Assembly: GCF_027105095.1 (NCBI RefSeq)
Contig: NZ_CP114278.1
Location: 2,542,001-2,606,000 of the forward strand
Source of the DNA: Brevundimonas vesicularis
GTDB lineage: Bacteria > Pseudomonadota > Alphaproteobacteria > Caulobacterales > Caulobacteraceae
DNA: 64,000 nucleotides
Direction: 5' to 3'
The translations under genes were made by a program, and so were the position numbers. This document shows, in pieces, positions 44,356 through 53,893 of the stretch (its first letter is position 1; each line of letters starts with the position of its first letter). A model generated the notes under the pieces. That model was not told the DNA's origin. It ran no database searches and was given only the letters and a program-made list of their open reading frames with translations.

Positions 44356-45021
44356 CTACTCCCGCCGCAGCAGCTTGTCGGTCAACAGCGTGCCCCACCA
44401 GCCGGCCTTGAACTCGGCGCGGATGGCCTTGGGGTCGTAGCCGGGACTGTCGACCCAATCGATGAAGCTGATGCCCTTCGGCTCGATCTCGTTGACGTAT
44501 TTCTCCAGCGTATAGTCCAGCACGCCGGTCAGCCCCTCGCGGGAGTGCAGATATTTCTTGGAGAGCTGCTTCATGGCGACCGAGATCGGCTCGCCCAGGT
44601 GGAAGTGGCGATAGAAGACCGCCATCATCCCCGCCCGATCCGCGCCGGACTTGCAGTGGATCAGCACCGGATACTGGATCGTCCTGAACAGCTCGCGCGC
44701 GCGGTGGATGCGCACCGTCTCGGGCGGATCGCGCGAGTCCAGCGGCGCGTCGATCAGGGTCAGGCCCAGCCGCTCGCAAGCGTCCTTTTCCAGCCAGTAA
44801 TAGCCTTCGTCGCGTTCACCGCGCAGGTTGATGACCGTCTTGACGCCCTTCTTTTTCCAATAGGCCAGCTGTCGCGGCGACGGCTGATTGGTGCGCACCA
44901 GATCCGGGCCCAGCCAGTGGGCGTTGGAAAAGGCCACGCGCAGAAACGCATGGTCGGCCCAGAAATAATGCCAATGCGCCCGAAAACGGCCCATCGCGGT
45001 CGAGAGGTCGAAGCGCGCCAT
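44356..45021 (-). CDS. Dual-specificity/tyrosine phosphatase family protein
   Basis: 221 residues. The phosphatase loop CxxxxxR is HCKSGADRAG with Cys123 and Arg129. The upstream Asp lies in DAPLDSRDPPE. The N-terminal part (GPDLVRTNQPSPRQLAYWK) and the lysine pair KKKGVKTVINL fit the family of small bacterial DSP-type phosphatases near lipid A genes. An equivalent enzyme could remove a lipid A or phospholipid phosphate, but here it might equally act on proteins. It is on the opposite strand to its neighbours, inside the envelope block. Confidence 0.88.
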   Translation of the reverse strand: MARFDLSTAMGRFRAHWHYFWADHAFLRVAFSNAHWLGPDLVRTNQPSPRQLAYWKKKGVKTVINLRGERDEGYYWLEKDACERLGLTLIDAPLDSRDPPETVRIHRARELFRTIQYPVLIHCKSGADRAGMMAVFYRHFHLGEPISVAMKQLSKKYLHSREGLTGVLDYTLEKYVNEIEPKGISFIDWVDSPGYDPKAIRAEFKAGWWGTLLTDKLLRRE

Positions 45022-45109
45022 GCCCGCCAGATAGCGATCCGACGCCGCCGCGTCATCCGATCTCGATCCTGATGCGTTGGAATGTTCGTCGAGACCGGAG
45101 AACAGCCCG

Positions 45110-45628
45110 ATGAGAACCCTCGCCGCAGCCGCCGCCGTCGCCGCCAGCCTGTGGGCCGGCGCGTCCGCCGCCCAGACACCACCGCCCGAAGACCCCGCCC
45201 TGATCGCCTATCTGCGCGACCGGGCCCAGGAGGCGCTGGACACCACCCGCTATACGGCCGCGATCACGCCGGACGGGGCGATGACCCTGGTCTATCTGAC
45301 AGGGCCGAACTGGGGCGGCTCGGGCGGATGCCGGCTGGTGCTGGACCGCACCGGCGCGACCTATCGCTCGGTCGGCGAGATCAGTGTCGCGCGCGCGCCG
45401 ATCCGGTTGCTGGAGCGACAGACCCATGGCCGACGGGATCTGGGCGTCTATGTCGCGGGCGGCGGAATCACCGAGGGCTATGAGGCCGCCGTGCCGTTCA
45501 ACGGCCGTCGATACGCGTCCAATCCGACGGTTCCGCCCGCCGTCAGGATCCAGGAGGCGCCCGGCGAAACGCTGATCCGCGCGGACGAGGCGGGCCTTGC
45601 GCTGGAACCGTCGCCGGACAAGCCTTGA
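45110..45628 (+). CDS. Hypothetical secreted protein, 172 aa
   Basis: The chosen ATG follows GGAG and gives a signal peptide (MRTLAAAAAVAASLWAGASA). The mature part starts with a Pro-rich segment and DPALIAYLRDRAQEALDTTR and continues with a beta-rich region (TLVYLTGPNWGGSGGCRLVL). I recognise no family or catalytic motif. It is divergent from the phosphatase gene and lies 31 bases before msbA. Confidence 0.7.
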   Translation: MRTLAAAAAVAASLWAGASAAQTPPPEDPALIAYLRDRAQEALDTTRYTAAITPDGAMTLVYLTGPNWGGSGGCRLVLDRTGATYRSVGEISVARAPIRLLERQTHGRRDLGVYVAGGGITEGYEAAVPFNGRRYASNPTVPPAVRIQEAPGETLIRADEAGLALEPSPDKP

Positions 45629-45659
45629 CTTGAACGGCGGCTCGGACGACCGAGAGCCG

Positions 45660-47489
45660 ATGACCGTCGCCGCCTCAGACACCATGCCGCTGCGCGCCCT
45701 GTTGGCGCGGATTTGGCGCGACTATCTGTCCAAGCACAAGGGATCGCTGATCCTATCAGTCCTGTGCGCGGCGACGACCGGCCTTCTGACCGCCGCGCTG
45801 CTGAAGCTGCTGGAGCCGGCCGTCAACGGTCTGTTCCTGGGCGGGACCAAGCCGATCAGTCTGTTCGGCCTCGTGACGTTTCCGGCGGACAAGGCCGTCG
45901 TGTGGATTCCGGTCGCCATCCTGACCGTCGCCATTGCGCGAACCCTGGCCGCGCTGGGTCAGGCGGCCCTGGTCAACCGGCTGGGTCACACCATCGTCGG
46001 CGACATCCAGATTCGTCTGTTCGGGGCCATGATCCGCGCCGATCTGGCGCGCTTACGCAGCCAGCATTCGGGCGGCTTCGTCTCCTCGGTGCTGTTCGAC
46101 GCCAACATGGTGCGCGAGGCCTTCACCTCCGGCGTGGTCAACTACACCCAGAACCTGCTGACCCTGATCGCGGTCTTGATCTACATGGGGTTCATCGACT
46201 GGCAGCTGACGATCGTCGTGCTGCTGGGCGTGCCGCTGGTGGCGCTGGTGCTGCGCCGGTTCGGGCGCAAGACGCGCAAGGCCGCCGTCGGCGCCATGGC
46301 CGAGACCGAGAACCTGTCCACTGCCCTGATGGAGAACCTGGACGGGGTTCGCCTGATCAAGATCGAAAACCGCGAGGCCGCCGAACAGGACCGCGTGGCC
46401 GAGGTGGTCGCCCGTCGCCAGCGCCACGTGATCAAGGGCGCCAACGCCCGCGCCTTCGCCGGTCCGTCCAGCGATCTGGTCGCCTATATCGTCGTCGCCG
46501 CCGTCATGGCCTACGCCGGGTGGCGGGCGCAGACGGGCGACATGACGGTGGGCGGGTTCGCCGCCTTCATCGGCATGCTGCTGGCCGCCGGTCAGGCCCT
46601 GCGCCAGGTGACCAATCTGGCGACGGTGATGAGCGAGGGCTTTACCGCCGCGCGTCGCCTGTTCGGCGCCCTGGACATCGAGGCCGAGATTCGCGAGGCG
46701 CCGGATGCGGCGCCCCTGGCGCCCGGCCCGGTCGAGGTGGTGCTGGACCAGGTGTCGTTCGCCTATGCCCCCGGCGGGGCGCCGACGCTGGATCATGTCT
46801 CGCTGCGGGTCGCGCCGGGCGAGACGGTGGCCCTGGTCGGGCCGTCGGGCGGGGGCAAGAGCACGATCCTGAGCCTGTTGCCGCGCTTCTATGACGTGAC
46901 GGCCGGCGCGGTGACGATCAACGGCGCCGACGTGCGGTCCCTGCGCATCCACGACCTGCGCGACCATATCGCCCTGGTGACGCAGGAGCCCTTCCTGTTC
47001 GACGACACCATCGCCGCCAACATCGCCTATGGCCGGCCGGGCGCTACACAGGCCCAGATCGAGGAGGCCGCACGCTCCGCCGCCGCCCACGACTTCATCA
47101 CCGCCTTGCCGCAAGGTTACGACACCCGCGCGGGCGAGGCGGGCCTGCGTCTGTCCGGCGGTCAGCGCCAGCGCATCGCCATCGCCCGCGCCTTCGTCAA
47201 GGATGCGCCCATACTGCTGCTGGACGAGGCCACCAGCGCCCTGGACACCGAGAGCGAGGCCCTGGTCCAGGCGGCGCTGGAGCGGCTGATGCAGGGGCGC
47301 GCCACCCTGATGATCGCCCACCGCCTGTCCACCGTCCGGAACGCCGACCGCATCTATGTGATCGAGGCCGGCCGCGTGGTCGAGGAAGGCGCGCACGACG
47401 CCCTGGTCGCAAGAGGCGGCCTCTATTCCCGCCTGGCGCGCCAGCAGTCGCTGGACGGCGCCGCGCCCAGCGTCGAGACGGTCGCGTGA
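45660..47489 (+). CDS. msbA: Lipid A export ATP-binding/permease protein
   Basis: 609 residues from an ATG at 45660; an upstream in-frame start would add unrelated residues. The N-terminal half is an ABC exporter membrane domain with six helices. The C-terminal ATPase has Walker A GPSGGGKST (residue 394 on), the ABC signature LSGGQRQR and Walker B ILLLDEATSALD. MsbA flips lipid A-core to the outer leaflet of the inner membrane. It is followed directly by acyltransferase, waaA and lpxK genes with overlapping ends. Confidence 0.95.
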   Translation: MTVAASDTMPLRALLARIWRDYLSKHKGSLILSVLCAATTGLLTAALLKLLEPAVNGLFLGGTKPISLFGLVTFPADKAVVWIPVAILTVAIARTLAALGQAALVNRLGHTIVGDIQIRLFGAMIRADLARLRSQHSGGFVSSVLFDANMVREAFTSGVVNYTQNLLTLIAVLIYMGFIDWQLTIVVLLGVPLVALVLRRFGRKTRKAAVGAMAETENLSTALMENLDGVRLIKIENREAAEQDRVAEVVARRQRHVIKGANARAFAGPSSDLVAYIVVAAVMAYAGWRAQTGDMTVGGFAAFIGMLLAAGQALRQVTNLATVMSEGFTAARRLFGALDIEAEIREAPDAAPLAPGPVEVVLDQVSFAYAPGGAPTLDHVSLRVAPGETVALVGPSGGGKSTILSLLPRFYDVTAGAVTINGADVRSLRIHDLRDHIALVTQEPFLFDDTIAANIAYGRPGATQAQIEEAARSAAAHDFITALPQGYDTRAGEAGLRLSGGQRQRIAIARAFVKDAPILLLDEATSALDTESEALVQAALERLMQGRATLMIAHRLSTVRNADRIYVIEAGRVVEEGAHDALVARGGLYSRLARQQSLDGAAPSVETVA

Positions 47490-48169
47490 GGCCGTTTCGC
47501 AATCCCGTCGTCCAGTCCGCCCTGGCCTGGACCCTGGCGCAGTGGATGCGGTTCTGCATCAAGACCATCCGTTGGACCCACGAGAACCAGGCGATCGCGG
47601 AAAAGGTCTGGGACCAAGGGGGCGGCGTTCTGTGCGTCTTCTGGCATTCTCGCATCGGCTTGGCGCCCGCGTGCTGGCCGCTGGACCGGGCGCAACCGGC
47701 CAAGGCCCTGATCTCGCTATCCGCAGACGGCGAGTTCATCGCCAAGGCCGTGGCCCGTCAGGGGTTCCCCGCCGTGCGTGGATCGTCCGCCAACAAGGAC
47801 AAGGCTGCAGCCGCCAAGGGCGGGGCTCAGGCCCTGCGTGACGGACTGAAACAACTGAAGGTCGGCGCCCTGGCGATCACGCCGGACGGGCCGCGCGGGC
47901 CGGCGAACGTCATGGCCGAGGGCCTGCCGCTGATGGCGAAATTGTCCAAGGCGCCCGCCCTGTTCATCGGCATGTCGTGCAATCCGGCGATCCGGCTGAA
48001 GAGCTGGGACCGGGCCATTCTGCCTCTGCCCTTCGGCAAGGGCGCGATCGTCTGGGACCGCGCCGACTTCCCCGCCGAGGCCAACATGGCCGATGTCGTG
48101 GCCGATTGGACCGCGCGGCTGAACGCCGTCGAGGCGCGGGCCGATGCGATCACGGGCCTGAAACCGTGA
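47486..48169 (+). CDS. DUF374 / lysophospholipid acyltransferase family protein
   Basis: 227 residues from a GTG overlapping the msbA stop (GTGA). The family pattern shows CVFWHSRIG, ISLSADGEFIAKAVARQGFP-type residues with the HX4D-like region replaced by WHSR, and GALAITPDGPRGPAN. DUF374 proteins are thought to acylate lipid A or phospholipid. The gene sits between msbA and waaA, as in several alphaproteobacteria. Confidence 0.88.
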   Translation: MRPFRNPVVQSALAWTLAQWMRFCIKTIRWTHENQAIAEKVWDQGGGVLCVFWHSRIGLAPACWPLDRAQPAKALISLSADGEFIAKAVARQGFPAVRGSSANKDKAAAAKGGAQALRDGLKQLKVGALAITPDGPRGPANVMAEGLPLMAKLSKAPALFIGMSCNPAIRLKSWDRAILPLPFGKGAIVWDRADFPAEANMADVVADWTARLNAVEARADAITGLKP

Positions 48170-48179
48170 GGATGCAGCC

Positions 48180-49472
48180 GTGACGCCGCTGCCGCTGATC
48201 GCTTATCGGCTAGCGACGCGCGCGCTGGAGCCGCTGGCCCCGCGCCTGCTGGATGCGCGCGCCAGGCGGGGCAAGGAAGACCCGGTGCGGGTGGACGAGC
48301 GGATGGGCTTCACTCGCGCCAAGCGCCCCGCGGGCGATCTGGTCTGGCTACACGGCGTCAGCGTGGGCGAGAGCCTGTCGCTGCTGCCCGTGGTCGAGCG
48401 GTTGGTGAAGGCGCGTCCCGACCTGACCGTTCTGGTCACATCCAGCACCGTGACCTCGGCGCATATTCTGGCCGAACGGCTGCCGACAGGCGTGATCCAC
48501 CAATATGCGCCGGTCGATGCGCCGGGCGTGGTCGAGCGGTTCCTGGACCATTGGCGGCCCGGTTTGGCGGTCTTCGTCGAGAGCGAACTGTGGCCCAATC
48601 TGTTGCTGGCGGCGCGTCGGCGAGGCGTGAAACTGGCCCTGGTCAGCGCGCGCATCACGGAAAAGACGGTCGAGGGCTGGGCGCGGTTTCCGGCCTCCGC
48701 GCAGGCGCTGACGGGCGCCTTTGATCTGGTCCTGCCGCAGGATGAGGTTTCGGCCCAGCGCCTGGAGGGCATGGGCGCGCGGATCGACGGGCTGGTGAAT
48801 CTGAAACTGTCTGGCGAGGCCCTACCGCACGATCCCGCCGCCTTCAGCCGTCTAAGCGCCGCCATCGGCGACCGGCCGGTGATCGTCGCCGCCAGCACCC
48901 ATGAGGGCGAAGAGATCGCCATCGTGCGCGCGCTGGACCATTTGAGCGAGCGTGTCTGCCTGATCCTGACGCCACGCCATCCCGAGCGGGGGGCGCACAT
49001 CGCCCAGGCGCTGCAGCGCGACGGATACGCCTTCGCCATGCGCTCGCGGGGCGAGACGATCGGGCCGGACACCGACATCTATCTGGCCGACACCCTGAAT
49101 GAGATGGGCCTGTTCCTGCGCCTCGCCGATGTGGTGGTGATGGGCGGCTCGTTCGCGCCCGCCATCGGCCTGCCCCCCGTCGGCGGGCATAATCCGCTGG
49201 AGCCCGCGCGGCTGGGCAAGCCGACGATCACGGGGCCGGATGCATCCAACTGGGCGCCGGTGACGGCGGCCCTGGTCGAGGCCGGAGGCCTGGTCCTGGT
49301 TCAGGCGCCGTCTGATCTGCCCGGCGTGATCGAGCCCCTGTTGGAAGACCTGAACGCGGCCAAGGACGTGGGCGAGCGCGGGCGTCGCGCGGCTGTCGAG
49401 GCCGGGGGCGGGCTGGAGCGACTGTGGGCCCTGCTATCGCCGCTGATGCCGCAGAGGCAGGGCCGGCGATGA
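48180..49472 (+). CDS. waaA: 3-deoxy-D-manno-octulosonic acid transferase
   Basis: 430 residues from a GTG. Kdo transferase (GT30 + GT1 fold) that adds Kdo to lipid IVA. Signatures: LVWLHGVSVGESLSLLPVV with the catalytic Glu, VFVESELWPNLLLAARRRG, ASTHEGEEIAI, and MGGSFAPAIGLPPVGGHNPL near the C-terminus. The membrane-anchoring N-terminal segment of the E. coli enzyme is short here. The lpxK start overlaps its stop (ATGA). Confidence 0.96.
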   Translation: MTPLPLIAYRLATRALEPLAPRLLDARARRGKEDPVRVDERMGFTRAKRPAGDLVWLHGVSVGESLSLLPVVERLVKARPDLTVLVTSSTVTSAHILAERLPTGVIHQYAPVDAPGVVERFLDHWRPGLAVFVESELWPNLLLAARRRGVKLALVSARITEKTVEGWARFPASAQALTGAFDLVLPQDEVSAQRLEGMGARIDGLVNLKLSGEALPHDPAAFSRLSAAIGDRPVIVAASTHEGEEIAIVRALDHLSERVCLILTPRHPERGAHIAQALQRDGYAFAMRSRGETIGPDTDIYLADTLNEMGLFLRLADVVVMGGSFAPAIGLPPVGGHNPLEPARLGKPTITGPDASNWAPVTAALVEAGGLVLVQAPSDLPGVIEPLLEDLNAAKDVGERGRRAAVEAGGGLERLWALLSPLMPQRQGRR

Positions 49473-50485
49473 AGCTGAACACGCCGCGCTGGTGGTACGT
49501 GCGCGACAGCAACCACGCCCGGATGACGCGCACGGCGCTGAAACCGCTGGGCTGGGTCTGGGCCGCCGTGACGGCGCGTCGGATCGCCAAGACGGTCCCG
49601 GTCGACCCCGGCTGCGCGGTCATTTCGGTCGGCAATCTGACGGTCGGCGGATCGGGCAAGACGCCGGTCGCGCGCGAAACCCTGCGGCTGCTGCGGGCGG
49701 CGGGAATGGAGGCGCAAGGCCTGTCGCGCGGCTATGGCGGGCGGCTGGAAGGGCCGGTCCGGGTCGGTCCTCAAATCCATACGGCCGAAGATGTCGGGGA
49801 CGAGCCGCTGATGCTGGCGCAGGGGTCGCCGGTCTGGATCGCGCGCGATCGCGTCGCGGGCGCCAGGGCCGCCGTCGCGGAGGGCGCGCAGGCTCTGGTG
49901 CTGGACGACAGCCATCAGAACCCGGCGCTGAAAAAGACCGTCAGCCTGATCGTCGTGGACGGCGAGACGCGCGGCGACGAATGGCCGTTCGGGGACGGTT
50001 CGGTCTTTCCGTCGGGCCCCATGCGCGAGCCGCTGAAGGCCGGGCTGGTGCGCGCCGACGCCGTGGTGGTCATGCTGCCGACCGATGTCGAAGAGGCCGA
50101 TCCCGAACTCGTGGCGGTGTTTGGCGCCCTGCCCGTCTTCGTCGCGCGTCTGACGCCCGAGGGGCCCCCGCCGCCGGGGCCGCAGGTCGGGTTCGCCGGC
50201 ATCGCCAAGCCCTGGAAGGTTGAGCGGTCGCTGAAGGCGGCGGGCTGCGACCTGGTCGACTTCGTCCCCTTCCCCGACCACGCGGCCTATAGCGCCGCCG
50301 ATATGACGTTCCTGACTGACCGGGCGGCGGTGTTCGACGCCCGCCTGGTCACGACGGAGAAGGACTGGGTCCGGCTGACGCCCGAGCAGCGCAAGGACGT
50401 CGTCGCCTGGCCTGTCGTCGCCCGGTTCGAGGAGGAGGCGGCTTTCGCCGCCTTCCTGAACGACCGGATTCAGTCGGCGCGATAG
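49469..50485 (+). CDS. lpxK: Tetraacyldisaccharide 4'-kinase
   Basis: 338 residues from the ATG overlapping waaA. The Walker A region is ISVGNLTVGGSGKTPVA, followed by GLSRGYGG and the conserved LVLDDSHQNPALKK. It phosphorylates the lipid A precursor at the 4' position. Last gene of the msbA-acyltransferase-waaA-lpxK group. Its 3' end overlaps the convergent amidohydrolase gene by 16 bases. Confidence 0.96.
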   Translation: MKLNTPRWWYVRDSNHARMTRTALKPLGWVWAAVTARRIAKTVPVDPGCAVISVGNLTVGGSGKTPVARETLRLLRAAGMEAQGLSRGYGGRLEGPVRVGPQIHTAEDVGDEPLMLAQGSPVWIARDRVAGARAAVAEGAQALVLDDSHQNPALKKTVSLIVVDGETRGDEWPFGDGSVFPSGPMREPLKAGLVRADAVVVMLPTDVEEADPELVAVFGALPVFVARLTPEGPPPPGPQVGFAGIAKPWKVERSLKAAGCDLVDFVPFPDHAAYSAADMTFLTDRAAVFDARLVTTEKDWVRLTPEQRKDVVAWPVVARFEEEAAFAAFLNDRIQSAR

Positions 50486-51795
50486 ACGACGCCGGACTTC
50501 ATCACGAACTTCATCCGCTCCAGCTCGGTCACGTCCGACAGCGGATCGCCCGAGACGGCGACGATGTCGGCGGGCATGGCCACGGCGATCTTCCCGGCCT
50601 CATTGGCGATGCGCAGGTGTTCGGCGGCGCCGACGGTGGCGGCCTGGATGGCCTCGAGCGGGCTCAGGCCGGCGCGGACCAAAAGCGCGAACTCCTGAGC
50701 GTTGTCGCCGTGGGCCGAAACGCCCGAGTCGGTGCCGAAGGCGATCTTGACCCCGCCCTCATGCGCGCGGCGCGCCATGTCCAGCATCTTGGGGCCGGCT
50801 TCCAGCGCCTTGGCTGTCTGGGCGGGGGTGAAGAAGTTGTCGGGTCCCGAGGCGATGCGCGCCACAAAATCCCCAGCCAGCAGGGTCGGGATCAGCCAGG
50901 CGCCGTTCGACTTGAACAGGCGGATCGACTGATCGTCCAGATAGGTGCCGTGTTCAATGGAATCGCCGCCGGCCCGCAGGAAGGCGTTGATGCCGTCCAC
51001 CCCGTGGGCATGCGCCGTGACCTGGCGGCCCATGCGGTGGGCGCTGCCGACGATGGCGGACAGTTCGTCGTCGCTGAACTGCTGGTTCAGACCGGCGGCG
51101 GTGTTGGACAGTACGCCGCCGGTGGCCGTGATCTTGATGATGTCGGCGCCGGCGCGAACCTGGGTGCGCACGGCCCGCATGCAGTCCTCAGGTCCCGAGC
51201 AGATGCTCTCGGACGACAGCAGGTGCATGACGTCCTCGCGATAGCCGTTGATGTCGCCATGCCCGCCGTGGATCGACACCGACGACCCCGCCGCAATGAT
51301 GCGCGGTCCCGGCACGTCGCCGTTCTGAACGGCGTTTCGCAGGGCTAAGATGGCTTGGTTCGAGGCGCCCAGATCCGCCACCGTCGTAAAGCCGGCCATC
51401 AGGGTGCGACGCGCGTAGCGGGCGCCGACCATCGCCTGGTCCGCGTCCGAAAGGGTCACCTCTTCGAGGCGTGCGTTCGGGTTTTGCTGGCCGGTCAAAT
51501 GGACGTGGCTGTCGATCAGGCCGGGCAGGACAAAGGCCTGGCGCAGGTCCACGACCTTGCCCTGAGAAGGGTCGCCGACGAAGCCGTCGCGCACTTCAAC
51601 GACCTGGTTCCCTATGATCACGAGAGTTTTATCACGTTGCACAACGCCGTTCGACGGATCAGCAAGCAACCTTCCGGCCTCAACGAACGTTGTGTTGAGT
51701 TGCGTCGAAACGCCTTTGGCCACGGGGGTTTGTTGCGCGTGAGCGCTTACCGCCGACGCCATCAGCGCCGCCAGCGCGATTCCGAAACGCTTCAT
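50470..51795 (-). CDS. Amidohydrolase family protein, secreted
   Basis: 441 residues from the ATG that gives a signal peptide (MKRFGIALAALMASAVSAHA); the open frame extends 34 residues upstream without one. Metal-site features: LPGLIDSHVHLTGQ, a Lys in IKITATGGV, His in VTAHAHGVDGIN, and IAFGTDSGVSAHGDN. It resembles Xaa-Pro dipeptidase/imidazolonepropionase-like secreted amidohydrolases (organophosphate acid anhydrolase group). Substrate unknown. It is transcribed towards lpxK. Confidence 0.93.
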   Translation of the reverse strand: MKRFGIALAALMASAVSAHAQQTPVAKGVSTQLNTTFVEAGRLLADPSNGVVQRDKTLVIIGNQVVEVRDGFVGDPSQGKVVDLRQAFVLPGLIDSHVHLTGQQNPNARLEEVTLSDADQAMVGARYARRTLMAGFTTVADLGASNQAILALRNAVQNGDVPGPRIIAAGSSVSIHGGHGDINGYREDVMHLLSSESICSGPEDCMRAVRTQVRAGADIIKITATGGVLSNTAAGLNQQFSDDELSAIVGSAHRMGRQVTAHAHGVDGINAFLRAGGDSIEHGTYLDDQSIRLFKSNGAWLIPTLLAGDFVARIASGPDNFFTPAQTAKALEAGPKMLDMARRAHEGGVKIAFGTDSGVSAHGDNAQEFALLVRAGLSPLEAIQAATVGAAEHLRIANEAGKIAVAMPADIVAVSGDPLSDVTELERMKFVMKSGVVYRAD

Positions 51796-51909
51796 CGATG
51801 TCTCCCCGCGACGCGCCGGCCGCAAAAATGCCCCACAAGGCTCAGGTTGCCTCGCCCGTAACCAACTGAAACAAACACGCCTCAAGACCAACCGCAACGA
51901 GGGCGTCGC

Positions 51910-52602
51910 ATGCGGCTATCGAGACGAGGACTTATTCTGGGCGGATCGGCCATGCTGGCGGGATGCGCCAGCGCGAGCGCTACGGCGCCGCTGACGACGG
52001 CCCAGAACGGCACTCCGATCGGCACGCCCCGTGTCGGCCTGTCCATGGCCCAGACTGCACCCGTGACCCCGCCGCCCCTGGACCCGCGCGGTCACGTTCG
52101 TAAGGAATTGATGGAGCGCGCCATGACCGCGCTGGACACCCATCATCACCGCCTGCCTCTGCGTGACCGGATGTATCTGGTCGACTTCCAGAAGTTCTCG
52201 GGCGAGGAGCGGCTCTATGAAGTCGACCTGATCGCGGGTGAAGTGAAAGTGCTGCGCACCTGCCACGGCCGGGGATCGGACCCCAGCCACACCGGCTATG
52301 CCCAGCGCTTTTCCAACACGCCGGATTCCAACATGTCCTCCATCGGCGCCTATGCGACGGCGGGCGCCAACTGGGGCGCGCAGCAGGGGCCGAACGTGCT
52401 GCTGGACGGGCTGGAATACACCAATGACAAGGCGCGCGAGCGGGCCATCATCATCCACGGCGCCGACTATGCCGATCCCGACTTCCTGGCGCGCGAAGGC
52501 AAGCTGGGTCGCAGCTACGGCTGCTTCTCGGTCGCCCACACCGACCTGCCGGCCTTGCGCGAACGCATGGGCGAAGGCCGACTGCTGTTCGCAGCGGCCT
52601 AG
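51910..52602 (+). CDS. L,D-transpeptidase catalytic-domain protein (YkuD_2 type)
   Basis: 230 residues. The N-terminus (MRLSRRGLILGGSAMLAGC) has a twin-Arg and a lipobox-like end. The catalytic segment has IIHGADYADP and GRSYGCFSV with Cys205 as the likely nucleophile, as in murein L,D-transpeptidase-type proteins of the YkuD_2 group. It would link or trim peptidoglycan peptides in the periplasm. It is convergent with purD, separated by only three bases. Confidence 0.88.
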   Translation: MRLSRRGLILGGSAMLAGCASASATAPLTTAQNGTPIGTPRVGLSMAQTAPVTPPPLDPRGHVRKELMERAMTALDTHHHRLPLRDRMYLVDFQKFSGEERLYEVDLIAGEVKVLRTCHGRGSDPSHTGYAQRFSNTPDSNMSSIGAYATAGANWGAQQGPNVLLDGLEYTNDKARERAIIIHGADYADPDFLAREGKLGRSYGCFSVAHTDLPALRERMGEGRLLFAAA

Positions 52603-52605
52603 GCT

Positions 52606-53880
52606 TCAGCCTCGGTCCAAAGCGCGCCAGCCGATGTCGGAGCGGTTGAAGCCGCCCGGCCAGTCGATCTTGCGGATGGCGGCATAGGCGCGTTCGCGGG
52701 CCTGGGCGATGTCGTCGCCCTCTGCGCAGACGTTCAGGACGCGCCCGCCCGAGGCGGCCAGCAAGCCGTCGTCGCGGCGCTTGGTCCCCGCATGGAAGAC
52801 CTGGACATGGGGACCGAAGTCCTGATCGGCGCCGCGGATGATCGAGCCTTCCAGCGGGCTGTCGGGATAGCCCTTGGCGGCCATGACCACGCAAATCACC
52901 GTCTGAGGCTTGAAGGCGGGCGAAGCCAGGCCCGAGACGTCGCCGCGCGCGCAGCCCAGCAGATAGGGGACTATGTCGCCCGCCATCCGCATCATCAGCA
53001 CCTGGCATTCCGGGTCGCCGAAACGGGCGTTGAACTCGACCACCTTGGGGCCGTCCTCGGTCGCCATCAGGCCGGCGTAGAGCACGCCGCGATAGGGCGC
53101 GCCTTCTTCCGCCATCTTGCGGATCGTCGGCTGGACGATCAGCGCGTCGGCCTGCTGCACCAGCTCAGGCGTGAAGACGGGCGCGGGCGAATAGGCGCCC
53201 ATGCCGCCGGTGTTGGGGCCAAGGTCGCCGTCGAAAGCGCGCTTGTGGTCCTGGGCGCCGCCGAACAGCAGGGCGCGTTGACCATCGCACAGGGCGAACA
53301 GCGAGCCTTCCTCGCCGTCCATGAACTCCTCGATCACGACGCGGGCGCCGGCCGCGCCGAACCGGCCGCCCAGCATGCGCTCGATTTCGGCCTCGGCGTC
53401 GGGGCGGTCGGGGCTGATGGCCACGCCCTTGCCGGCGGCCAGGCCATCGGCCTTGATCACATAGGGCGGCCGGAACACGTCCAGCGCCGCCTTGGCGTCC
53501 TTGACCGTGTCATAGACGCCGTAACCTGCGGTCGGGATTTCGTGGCGTTCAAGGAACCCCTTCGAAAAGGCCTTCGACGTTTCCAGCTGCGCCGCCTTGG
53601 CGGTCGGCCCGAAGCAGGGAATGCCAGCTGAGGCCAGGCGGTCGGCCAGACCAGCGGCCAGCGCCACCTCGGGCCCCACAACGACCAGATCGGCCTTGAT
53701 CTCTCTGGCCAGGGCGGCCAAGCCGTCGGCGTCGTCCGCCTTGACGGCGCGCAGCTCGCACAGCTTCTCGATGCCAGGGTTGCCCGGCGCGGCGACCAGG
53801 CGTGTGACCAGCGGCGACTGGGCGATCTTCCAGGCCAGGGCGTGTTCGCGGCCGCCCGATCCGACGAGAAGAATGTTCAT
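52606..53880 (-). CDS. purD: Phosphoribosylamine-glycine ligase
   Basis: 424 residues from the ATG giving MNILLVGSGGREHALAWKIA; a second ATG 12 bases upstream is possible. ATP-grasp enzyme for the second step of purine synthesis. Visible: GPEVALAAGLADRL, KADGLAAGKGVAI, NTGGMGAYSPAP, EFNARFGDPECQVLM. A perfect 22-bp palindrome lies 14 bases before the start. No other pur genes are adjacent. Confidence 0.97.
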   Translation of the reverse strand: MNILLVGSGGREHALAWKIAQSPLVTRLVAAPGNPGIEKLCELRAVKADDADGLAALAREIKADLVVVGPEVALAAGLADRLASAGIPCFGPTAKAAQLETSKAFSKGFLERHEIPTAGYGVYDTVKDAKAALDVFRPPYVIKADGLAAGKGVAISPDRPDAEAEIERMLGGRFGAAGARVVIEEFMDGEEGSLFALCDGQRALLFGGAQDHKRAFDGDLGPNTGGMGAYSPAPVFTPELVQQADALIVQPTIRKMAEEGAPYRGVLYAGLMATEDGPKVVEFNARFGDPECQVLMMRMAGDIVPYLLGCARGDVSGLASPAFKPQTVICVVMAAKGYPDSPLEGSIIRGADQDFGPHVQVFHAGTKRRDDGLLAASGGRVLNVCAEGDDIAQARERAYAAIRKIDWPGGFNRSDIGWRALDRG

Positions 53881-53893
53881 GAGATCGGGCAAT

